A DNA stretch of 26,125 nt from positions 1 to 26,125 of the forward strand of contig CAZSYU010000052.1 of assembly GCA_964611345.1 (NCBI GenBank), given 5' to 3'. A program made the position numbers and the translations under genes. This DNA is from JALZVT01 sp964611345. GTDB lineage: Bacteria; Pseudomonadota; Gammaproteobacteria; Pseudomonadales; Azotimanducaceae. The number at the start of each line of letters is the position of its first letter. Position 1 is the first letter of the stretch. Positions 6,778 through 13,979 of the stretch are shown here, piece after piece. Below the pieces are notes generated by a model. The model was not told where the DNA came from and made no database searches. It worked only from the letters and a program-made list of their open reading frames with translations.

Positions 6778-8174
6778 TTCTGGTTTTGGGGTAACATTTT
6801 TTCCAGAAAGCCCTGAATAACCGGTACCGCTTCACGGGCACTCAACAGTTTCCGCTGTTGCAGAATGTCTGCTATGGCGTCGATGCTGCGCTTGCCGTCT
6901 ATCAGCGATAGAAGATACGCATGTACCTGTGTGGCGAGCGCCTGGTCTTGAAACTGCGTGAGCGCAGGAATGGGTTTGCTCGTGTTGGATAGCCAGTCGA
7001 CCCCTGTTGTCTCGCTGTTAGCAGGGCGCGCTTGCGCCGGCGTGTGTTTGGCCGATTGCTCCTTGGTTGCTGCGAAGGCATGCAGCAATTCCTGGCGGCC
7101 ATAACGCGAGTGCGGCGAGCACAGATAAGGGCCGAGCTGTTCCGTAACCTTGGGATTTGCAAAACCCTGGGTTTGTACCAGTTCTAGAAGCTCCGTCAGA
7201 AGTAGGCACCGGCTTGGGTCTGCATCGGCAAATGCAACGGAACCAAAATTCAGCCAGCGGCCACCGGCAACCAGGAGCTGGTTTATTTGCGCGCTAACTG
7301 CAGCTGGAGTGGTTTGCACCACATCGGTAAACCACGGAGTCACTACCGTATCGAAACTGGCGGCCGTGAACGGCAGAGCACGGGCGTCTGCCAGCAGAAA
7401 GGTCAGTGCTGTCGGGTCGAAATTGGGTGTTGGGTCAGCGGCAGCGAGCGTACGATGGATAGCGACGTCAGCGGTTGAGATGGGGGCGAGGGGAAACTCC
7501 CATAGAGGCACACTGGTGCCACTGCTCAGAGTCGCGGCTACACTGCTCGTGAACGGGTTGATGTCTACCGCATATACTTCGCTGGCCGGACCGCTCGCCA
7601 GGTCCCAGGCCAGTCGACCGCCACCGGCGCCCAGTACCAGCGTGCGCCCGAGCGCACCTGGTGCAACGTTTGTGAGCATGGCCAGCGCCTGGTGGTTTTC
7701 AGCTTCTCCCCACACCCAATCGCGAAACAGGTTAGTGGTGTAGCTAAACAGTGTTGTGCTGTCGAGGAGACCCGGCGTATGCAGAGCGTTGTAAGTTGCT
7801 CGATCACTACTTGCTCTGCCGGCGAGCAAAGGTGCAAGAATTGAGTGGAGACATTCCAGCTGTCCGGCATACCCCGCCACAAGCGACTCCAGGCGCTGTC
7901 TCGTTGTGGCTGTTGCTGCTGTAGCGGCGAGTTGTTCGAGGGCGGTAGCAGCGGTTTGTTGTTGATGCTGCAAGTCCTGGAGCTCTTTGTGGGCACGCGC
8001 TTCCCACACTGCAAGATCGAGGGCACCTGCCGGTAGCAGGCAGCGCAGGTTGCCGAGCATGGGGAAATCCAGGTTGCATGCGGTGCAGTGCAAATCAGCT
8101 TCTTCAGCGCCTGTCTTTGCAGCAGAGTGGAGCGCTCCGCTGCATGTTGGGCAGTGCAGAGGCACCTTGGTCAC
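6774..8174 (-). CDS. Zinc-ribbon / SAM-dependent methyltransferase / PqqD-like fusion protein
   Basis: This is a 466-aa, three-part protein without a signal peptide. Residues 1-50 form a Trm112-like zinc ribbon with C8-x2-C11 and C30-x2-C33. Residues 57-105 are helical and Ala/Gln-rich, possibly coiled-coil. Residues ~140-345 are a class I methyltransferase with SAM-binding motif LVLGAGGGRLAWDLA (179-193) and acidic motif VYAVDIN. The preceding LFRDWVWGEAEN and the later GGRWLNFGSVAF recall the N2227/carnosine N-methyltransferase family. Residues ~420-466 (YLLSLIDGKRSIDAIADIL) resemble a PqqD-like winged-helix or peptide-binding domain. The start is GTG with GGAG 8 nt upstream. The substrate is unknown. 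The gene lies 46 bp downstream of the DUF1501-like gene on the same strand and could be its last operon member. The methyltransferase call is confident; the flanking domain names are inferred. Confidence 0.75.
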   Translation of the reverse strand: MTKVPLHCPTCSGALHSAAKTGAEEADLHCTACNLDFPMLGNLRCLLPAGALDLAVWEARAHKELQDLQHQQQTAATALEQLAATAATATTRQRLESLVAGYAGQLECLHSILAPLLAGRASSDRATYNALHTPGLLDSTTLFSYTTNLFRDWVWGEAENHQALAMLTNVAPGALGRTLVLGAGGGRLAWDLASGPASEVYAVDINPFTSSVAATLSSGTSVPLWEFPLAPISTADVAIHRTLAAADPTPNFDPTALTFLLADARALPFTAASFDTVVTPWFTDVVQTTPAAVSAQINQLLVAGGRWLNFGSVAFADADPSRCLLLTELLELVQTQGFANPKVTEQLGPYLCSPHSRYGRQELLHAFAATKEQSAKHTPAQARPANSETTGVDWLSNTSKPIPALTQFQDQALATQVHAYLLSLIDGKRSIDAIADILQQRKLLSAREAVPVIQGFLEKMLPQNQN

Positions 8175-8183
8175 TCAGAATCT

Positions 8184-8203
8184 CCAGGCGGTGGATGACG
8201 CCT
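8184..8203. repeat. Small inverted repeat between DUF1501-like and methyltransferase genes
   Basis: CAGGCG and CGCCTG pair around an 8-nt loop just upstream of the methyltransferase ribosome binding site on the minus strand. It has no U-tract. It could attenuate read-through from the upstream operon or sequester the GGAG, but it is short. Confidence 0.35.
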
Positions 8204-8220
8204 GATTGTACAGGATTGCT

Positions 8221-9852
8221 TTAGACAGGATTGTCCAGCGTGCCATTCACGATGGGTGCGAAGGCCGTCAGGCTGTCCTGTAGTGTGGCATTGCCCAAGC
8301 CATGGCCCGGAAACAACGAGCCGAAGTTAGCTTGCTCGCCATGCAGTGCCATGTAGTTCAGGGTGACGGCTTGCGCGAGTTGATTGACGTTGTTGGCGAT
8401 TGGTGTTGCTGCCGTTTCCACATTGCCGTTGGAGCGCATGTAACCCAGTTGCTGATGCAGTGCCTGTTCCTCAGGTGTGCCGCCCAGCAATTGCGCAGGA
8501 CCATTCGGGTTGTAAACCATAAACCAGGTCGCTGCGGTTTGTTGGTTGTCGCTTACCCACTCGCCCTTGCCGCGACCGTCTATCGTGTCGTCGATAGCAC
8601 CATTTGATGACAAAGAACCATCGGAAAACACGTACATCATGAGTGGTGTGCCGATGCGAGCGGCGTATTCCAGGCAGGCTCCCATACAGCGTCCGGCCCG
8701 TAAGTCTTTGACCTCACCTTCGGCGCGCCGGCCACCATGATAGTCGTAGCCGCCCATTTCGATAGTACCAGCACCCGCAAATCCGTTGATCACCATCTTC
8801 ATTACGCTGGCGGTTTTACGAAATTCTCGTTCGGAGGCAAATTCGGCGTTTGAGAAAACTCCGGCCGGTCCCACGATCTGTGGATCGTTGGCGGGGTCGA
8901 GCGTGCTTGGATCGCCAAATCGGTCGGCAAGGTCAGCGCTCTTTAGATAACCACAGCGGACCATGTCGCTGACGACTTCGGCAGAGGTGATCGGCGGCAA
9001 TGGGTCATTAGCCCCGTAAACACTAACGGCATTCATTTTTTCGTCGCTAATGCGGTAAATCGATTCCATTACGGCAACGGCGTCCTGCTGGCTGAGCACG
9101 GCGGTAAGGTCACCCACATCTACCAGTCCAGTCACATCGCTGGGCCTGTCGACCTTGGTTGGGCGCAGCGTCAGGTCGATCATGTCCATGGGGGCGATCG
9201 AATTGCCGCCCGAATCGGTATTCTCTGAACCGATCAGATCAAGCAGAGAGCCGCCGGCACCTGCCGCGGCGATGCCGTACATTGGGTTATGCGGATTGTT
9301 ACCCGTATCGTTTTCGGACCGGGCGGGTATAACCGCGCCATTTATGTTCGCCCGGGTTGCCGGGCTGGTTACCTTCTCGAGCATACCGCGCAGAAACGCA
9401 GAGTCTGAGTGAAAGGCTAAACCGAGTTGTTGATCGACAAAGTCGCTCGTACCCGTTTGTGGATTGGTTATTGAGGGAATCATATCGCCAGGTAAACCTT
9501 GACGCTCGTAGCCGGCGGTACTTAGAAAGTCCAGTTGACCACCCTGATTTCCAACCAAAACATTTGAGCCCGCAGAACTTGAGCCACCCGCAAGGTCAAA
9601 GCATATAAACGGAATCTTGCCGGCGCCGTTTACTGCAACGCCACACTGATTGCGTACGATGTCGGCGAGCGCGGGATCCAGAAACTGCGCGTGCGCATTT
9701 GGTCCACTACCAATGGTAATAGACGCGCCACCCAGACACATACCCGCGCCGCCGATAAATCCCTGCGACAGAAATTCACGACGAGTACGCGGACGCGTGT
9801 GGTTTTCATGCTTAAGCGGATCATTATACGTGCGCTTTCTAAGTCTTAACAT
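8221..9852 (-). CDS. Tat-exported DUF1501-like protein
   Basis: This is a 543-aa exported protein of the DUF1501-like group, distant relatives of sulfatases and alkaline phosphatases. The N-terminus has a twin-arginine signal TRREFLSQGF (Arg24-Arg25) followed by a Gly/Ala-rich core, ending near AHAQ. Family-like segments are IPFICFDLAGG after the signal, GGYDYHGG at about 365-372 (cf. the WDTH motif of DUF1501) and MYVFSDG at about 400 (cf. the SEFGRT motif). There is no CXXCH. The Tat signal implies folding in the cytoplasm, perhaps with a metal. The ATG at 9852 has AGGA at a good distance. It lies 30 bp after the diheme LamG lipoprotein gene in one leftward operon; DUF1501 proteins are often paired with DUF1588/1585-type cytochromes, as here. 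Substrate and reaction are unknown. Confidence 0.72.
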   Translation of the reverse strand: MLRLRKRTYNDPLKHENHTRPRTRREFLSQGFIGGAGMCLGGASITIGSGPNAHAQFLDPALADIVRNQCGVAVNGAGKIPFICFDLAGGSSSAGSNVLVGNQGGQLDFLSTAGYERQGLPGDMIPSITNPQTGTSDFVDQQLGLAFHSDSAFLRGMLEKVTSPATRANINGAVIPARSENDTGNNPHNPMYGIAAAGAGGSLLDLIGSENTDSGGNSIAPMDMIDLTLRPTKVDRPSDVTGLVDVGDLTAVLSQQDAVAVMESIYRISDEKMNAVSVYGANDPLPPITSAEVVSDMVRCGYLKSADLADRFGDPSTLDPANDPQIVGPAGVFSNAEFASEREFRKTASVMKMVINGFAGAGTIEMGGYDYHGGRRAEGEVKDLRAGRCMGACLEYAARIGTPLMMYVFSDGSLSSNGAIDDTIDGRGKGEWVSDNQQTAATWFMVYNPNGPAQLLGGTPEEQALHQQLGYMRSNGNVETAATPIANNVNQLAQAVTLNYMALHGEQANFGSLFPGHGLGNATLQDSLTAFAPIVNGTLDNPV

Positions 9853-9882
9853 GAGGATTCCTTTACCTGTTGGGCGAGCTAG

Positions 9883-12366
9883 TTACTGGACCAGAACGGC
9901 GGCGCTGCCGAGTACGGCGGCGCAGGTGCCCTTGACCACCCGTTCGGTGCGGTCTGGCTCACAGCTCGTACCACATGATGAGAGTCGGTCAATTAACCCA
10001 GTCAATTCGGCCCGCACCGCGTCGGGGTTGGGTTGGGTGTTCACATCTCCTATGCCCCTTGCTATCAGCGGATCAATGACCAGGTAGCTGTCTTTAAATG
10101 CCTCTGTTAACTCGGCATTAAAATCGAAGCCCGGAAAAAACTCGGCCCGTTGACTGGGGCTGTCCACCAGTTCATTGCAATACTGAATGGCCAGTTGCGT
10201 AACGGCCATTTGTTGAGAAGAGATAAATCCTTCAACCGCCGGACTGATTGGCAGTGCTTGTGATACGGCGTTGAACGTGTTGGCAACGTTGGGATTGGTC
10301 GTTGCTATGCCGGTGATTGCAGAGAAACTGGCGTTAACTTCAGCAAAGTCCCGTATGCCGATTGAGGGAGCGCGCGGTACGTTCGGTGGATCCTGTGGGG
10401 CAGGGGGTGCCGCCTCGACAAACACGTTAGTAGAATCACCCAGTTCTTCGAACGTAAGGAAGAACTCATCAAGTTCCGGTCCTTTCTCAAGGCCAACAAC
10501 GGTTCCCAGTGGGGACAGCGCGAGTCGACCTTCTGCCTCCGTGTAGGCCGCCGCATCGATGGTTGTTTCTAGGTTAGCGTAGGCTTGCCCCGCCAGCACC
10601 TCGCGGCCGTTGACGCCGATACGCATCCCTTTGACGGGGATGCTGGTCGGATTTTCTGAGCCAAGGACCGTGAAAAATGGTGTGTCAAACAGGTAGGCGT
10701 AGGAATCGAACTGCGACACTTCAAATACAATGTACGCGTCTTCCATGTCAACGTGATCGCTCACGTTGAACAGCAGGTAGTATCTTTCACCAACGCCTGC
10801 TTCGAAATTGGTTTGCACTTGCTCGACATTAAGTGCACGACTGTGAATGGCAAGCATCCGTACGGTACCCGCCCAGCGATTATTGTTGTCGACCTCCGAA
10901 CCTATCGCCAGGGCGTAGGTGTCGTTCCAGTCCGTCAGCAACCCAGGTAGTTGATCATCGTCAGGGGTGGACATTACGCCATTCACGTAAACTCGACGAC
11001 CTTCTGTGGGGGTATAGGTGGCGACCACATGCTGCAGCGTTGCCTGTAGCACTTCCTCGTCACTGGGTGTCGATAGCACTGGTTGTCCATCTGCCCCGGT
11101 TTGATCGGTGCGATTCAGTACATCGTAGTCGTAGAGGGTCTGGCCCAGCATAAAATTGCGATCATCCGTGCCGCCCGAATAGCTGATAATGCGCGCCGGG
11201 CCGTCCTGAGTAACGTTTGCGGGTACAACCCAGGCCTCAATGGAATACTCATTGGTGCTGGTAAGTTGTTGATAGAGCTTTGCGCTTGCGCTGGTAGAAC
11301 CCTGAGCCTTGCCGTTGACCATGCTAATACCCCAGCCACCGACCCAGTCGGCATCTCCAGACAGCGTAAGGTTAAGCGCTGGTTCAACACCACTGGTATC
11401 AAATGCGGTACTGCCAGAACCGGTCTGGAATTCATACAACGCAATGATGTTGGTTTCTATTCGACCACCGGCCGCTGCGACGATACCCTCTGGCAGGGTC
11501 AACGCCATGCTAGTGACCAGATCGGGATCAATTTCAGTCAGCTCGATTCCGTTTGAGAGTTGGGTAATAGCGTCATCCATTGCCATTGCATTACTGGAAC
11601 AGTTGCTCCAACAGTTATGGAATTCCGCTCCGAGCCGAGCAACCAGGCGAGAGCTGCTTGGTGTGTCGAGATCAATTCTGGCTTTTACAGCGCTGTACGC
11701 AGTCTCAATGTTTGCGGAGGCGAAGAACGGCTGCTGCGGTGTCGTGGAGGTGTCGGAGTGACAATCCGAACAATAGGTAGTGAGTAGCGGGTACACCGTG
11801 CTACCGAAGTCAGCCGAAGATTCTGGAAAATTCTTGCTTGCTCCTGGTGCTTTCAGGCTGGGAGCAGTGAGAGTAATACTGGTGCCACTGCTATTCAGCG
11901 CCTCGCCAGCCCAATCGCTAACGTATCCTTGAATGATGTCTGCGCAGGCATTGTCATCTGTTAGCCAACAGTTGTGACCGCCTCGGACGATTGTGACCAT
12001 TCGCGAATTCGCAGGGTCCGTGAGGTTTACAACCGTATTGGCCGCGTCATAGGCGAGGTTAATGTCGTCGGAGCGGACAAAGCGCGGTGATTGAGAGTCG
12101 TTGTGGCAGGCGCCACAGCGATTGTTCGGTACCAGGTTGTCCCACACGGCGAGTCTGAAGTTCTGAACATCAGCCGTGGCCGGGGCGGGGCCCGTGTAGT
12201 TGCTAACATTCGGCGTCGAACTGGACGCTATTTCTGTAACTGCGGCGCCACTGCCAGACCCACAGGCGCTTACCAGGCTGCCTAGCAGCAGCAGGGCTGT
12301 CAGCCGTAGCAGTTGTGCCAGGTGTGATGCGCGTTGCGGGCAGTATTTTTTGTTAGTGTCCATCAT
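9883..12366 (-). CDS. Diheme LamG-domain outer-membrane-type lipoprotein
   Basis: This is an 827-aa lipoprotein with lipobox LVSAC (Cys35). Two cytochrome-like modules follow: heme motif CGACH at 84-88 with HNCW at 131-134, and CSDCH at 199-203 with HNCW at 250-253. The repeated arrangement indicates internal duplication. Residues ~305-525 are a LamG/concanavalin-like beta-sandwich (NIIALYEFQTGSGSTAFD, YSIEAWV, HVVATYT, RRVYVNGV). The C-terminal ~300 residues are unassigned and contain paired cysteines near the end (CGTSC). Heme-LamG architectures are known from planctomycete-type cytochromes. An SD (GAGGGGA) precedes the double ATG at 12361-12366. It lies 11 bp after the DUF1588/1585-like gene and 30 bp before the DUF1501-like gene. 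A role in envelope redox chemistry or polymer binding is inferred. Confidence 0.78.
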   Translation of the reverse strand: MMDTNKKYCPQRASHLAQLLRLTALLLLGSLVSACGSGSGAAVTEIASSSTPNVSNYTGPAPATADVQNFRLAVWDNLVPNNRCGACHNDSQSPRFVRSDDINLAYDAANTVVNLTDPANSRMVTIVRGGHNCWLTDDNACADIIQGYVSDWAGEALNSSGTSITLTAPSLKAPGASKNFPESSADFGSTVYPLLTTYCSDCHSDTSTTPQQPFFASANIETAYSAVKARIDLDTPSSSRLVARLGAEFHNCWSNCSSNAMAMDDAITQLSNGIELTEIDPDLVTSMALTLPEGIVAAAGGRIETNIIALYEFQTGSGSTAFDTSGVEPALNLTLSGDADWVGGWGISMVNGKAQGSTSASAKLYQQLTSTNEYSIEAWVVPANVTQDGPARIISYSGGTDDRNFMLGQTLYDYDVLNRTDQTGADGQPVLSTPSDEEVLQATLQHVVATYTPTEGRRVYVNGVMSTPDDDQLPGLLTDWNDTYALAIGSEVDNNNRWAGTVRMLAIHSRALNVEQVQTNFEAGVGERYYLLFNVSDHVDMEDAYIVFEVSQFDSYAYLFDTPFFTVLGSENPTSIPVKGMRIGVNGREVLAGQAYANLETTIDAAAYTEAEGRLALSPLGTVVGLEKGPELDEFFLTFEELGDSTNVFVEAAPPAPQDPPNVPRAPSIGIRDFAEVNASFSAITGIATTNPNVANTFNAVSQALPISPAVEGFISSQQMAVTQLAIQYCNELVDSPSQRAEFFPGFDFNAELTEAFKDSYLVIDPLIARGIGDVNTQPNPDAVRAELTGLIDRLSSCGTSCEPDRTERVVKGTCAAVLGSAAVLVQ

Positions 12367-12377
12367 ACGTCCCCTCG

Positions 12378-13643
12378 CTATTCGCCCATGCAGTAAACGG
12401 CGGACTCTGCAAAGACCTGCTTGAGGTTGTAGCCAGAGTTTCTGAACGATGACACCATGCTATTGATCTGCGCCCGGTCGATGTTGTCTGCAGGAGGACG
12501 TACGCACACGTTTGTGAACACTTTCTCTACCTGACATTGCGCAAAGGTATCGCTGTTAGCCAGTTCCTGACCCATGGACTTAGCGCCACTCCCTGAACCC
12601 GGGAGGTTGGCTGACCAACCATGTACTGCATTTGAACCAGCTCGCCAGTAGTTGCTCCAAGACTCATCCAGAGTGCGGAAGCCTTGCGGAAACGTGCTTT
12701 CGTTGTTGTAGTACTTGGCAACCACGCGACTGCCAGTGACCGGATCTGTAGCACCCGAGGCATTGTAGGTAACTCGACCATTCTCACCTTCCGGGTCGTT
12801 CTCAACGTCGTAGCTGTAATCGTAGTATGCAAACGCCTGAGCCATGGGATCCATACCGGAGTGGCAACCTACGCAGTTATTTAGAAACACCCGACTGTCG
12901 CCACCGGGACTTCGCGAAACGTCTTGACGAATCCGATCTGGCGCTCTTGTCACGTCTTGCATTTGCTCCATGTCGTTGCACATGTGATTGAGCAGAGTGA
13001 AACGGAACATCGCTCTGTTTGTTCCGTCAATGAAGAACGACTTGGCCGCCGCTCTTGATGTAATGACTCCCGCGGTCGCAGCCGCGGGCAGCCCGTTCAG
13101 TGAAGACTGGGCTGTGGCAACCAGGTTGTCTTTCAAATTAACTGCCTGTGCTTCCAGTGCTTCGTAATGTGCGTTGTCAGAGTTCGAGTAAGGAGGAGCT
13201 GCAGCAACGTTGGCACCGTGATAGACGATGTCGTCACTCAAAATTCCGCGAAAATCACGATCATCGCGCACCATGCCGATAATAGTGGCGGTGTAATCGT
13301 TTAGTGGCACGAAGACGTTCGCTTCCCGATTGGTCCATGGAGCGGCGAAATTTTTAAGAGTTACATTGAAGAAATCGGGATGCTCCATAGCTGCAAACGC
13401 AGCCTGCAGAGGATCTGCTTCTACCTGAGTGGTTAACTGATCAAGCTGTATCTGCGTTGCTGGAACGCCAGCGAGACGGTCGTGGATGCGTTTCGCCTGA
13501 CTACGCGCGTCCGCAAAAGTCGCGGGTGTGGTAAGCAAAACACTGCTCGCAACAACACTTACACCAACATTCGCGAAATAAGTGCAAAGCGTGCGGTACG
13601 CGCTTTTAAGGCGCTCCGCCCGGCCATAGGCCACAAGATTCAT
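12378..13643 (-). CDS. Secreted monoheme DUF1588/DUF1585-like protein
   Basis: This is a 421-aa protein with a Sec signal peptide (hydrophobic VGVSVVASSVLLTTPATFA, cleavage near residue 44). One c-type heme motif, CVGCH at 257-261, sits in the context NNCVGCHSGMDPMAQAFAYYD, which matches the CxxCH..MDP pattern of DUF1588. The preceding GVITSRAAAKSFFIDGTNRA is DUF1592/1588-like, and the C-terminal part (ANSDTFAQCQVEKVFTNVCVR ... FRNSGYNLKQVFAESA) resembles DUF1585. It is shorter than the full planctomycete-type proteins. The ATG at 13643 has GGGAG about 6 nt upstream. It is the first gene of the leftward operon and is divergent from the HzsA-like gene. Function unknown; probable periplasmic or surface electron carrier (inference). 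Confidence 0.73.
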   Translation of the reverse strand: MNLVAYGRAERLKSAYRTLCTYFANVGVSVVASSVLLTTPATFADARSQAKRIHDRLAGVPATQIQLDQLTTQVEADPLQAAFAAMEHPDFFNVTLKNFAAPWTNREANVFVPLNDYTATIIGMVRDDRDFRGILSDDIVYHGANVAAAPPYSNSDNAHYEALEAQAVNLKDNLVATAQSSLNGLPAAATAGVITSRAAAKSFFIDGTNRAMFRFTLLNHMCNDMEQMQDVTRAPDRIRQDVSRSPGGDSRVFLNNCVGCHSGMDPMAQAFAYYDYSYDVENDPEGENGRVTYNASGATDPVTGSRVVAKYYNNESTFPQGFRTLDESWSNYWRAGSNAVHGWSANLPGSGSGAKSMGQELANSDTFAQCQVEKVFTNVCVRPPADNIDRAQINSMVSSFRNSGYNLKQVFAESAVYCMGE

Positions 13644-13979
13644 CGGCTACTCCCTGCTATTACCCTTGGCTCACGATCGCGCGAGTCAACCGTGAAGTCG
13701 GGTTGTCAGTCCTCGCGACCACCACCCGTCCCAGGCAATGACCGTGTATTAGATATGTAAGGTTCAGGGAAAGCGGCGCAACAAGCTGTGACGCACTTCC
13801 CGTTTATTGACGGAAAAAATACTTTGCGGAGTCGATTTATTGGGCTAAGCGGAACGCGCGAGCGAGATGGACAGATTTGTAGATCACCATCACTCATGCT
13901 GGCTGTGCTGCGCATCACAAAGAGGACCTGTGCCTTATGAAAGAATATGAGGAACTTGTAAGTTGATGAGACAGATCTT
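13644..13979. other. Gene-free divergent control region of the envelope heme cluster
   Basis: This 336-bp region separates the two divergent operons. It must hold promoters in both directions and is the natural place for shared control. A CRP/Vfr-like palindrome lies at 13904-13919. A 9-codon mini-frame with ATG at 13937 ends in TGATGAG just before the TTG of the next gene. I see no confident -35/-10 pair, no RNA gene and no repeat. Confidence 0.65.
13904..13919. promoter_or_regulatory. CRP/Vfr-like palindrome
   Basis: TGTGC-N6-TCACA differs at one position from the TGTGA-N6-TCACA core bound by CRP-type regulators. Its centre is about 40 bp upstream of an AT-rich TATGAAAGAATATGAG stretch, a spacing compatible with class II activation of the rightward operon. 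This is a match by eye only. Confidence 0.35.

Noticed and set aside
7150..7743. Rightward open frame of 197 codons
   Set aside because: It is antisense to the methyltransferase core, whose domain motifs are clear; composition is low-complexity and shadow-like.
13937..13966. Nine-codon mini-frame before the HzsA-like gene as a leader peptide
   Set aside because: It has only a distant GAGG and no attenuator hairpin or run of regulatory codons; too short to support.
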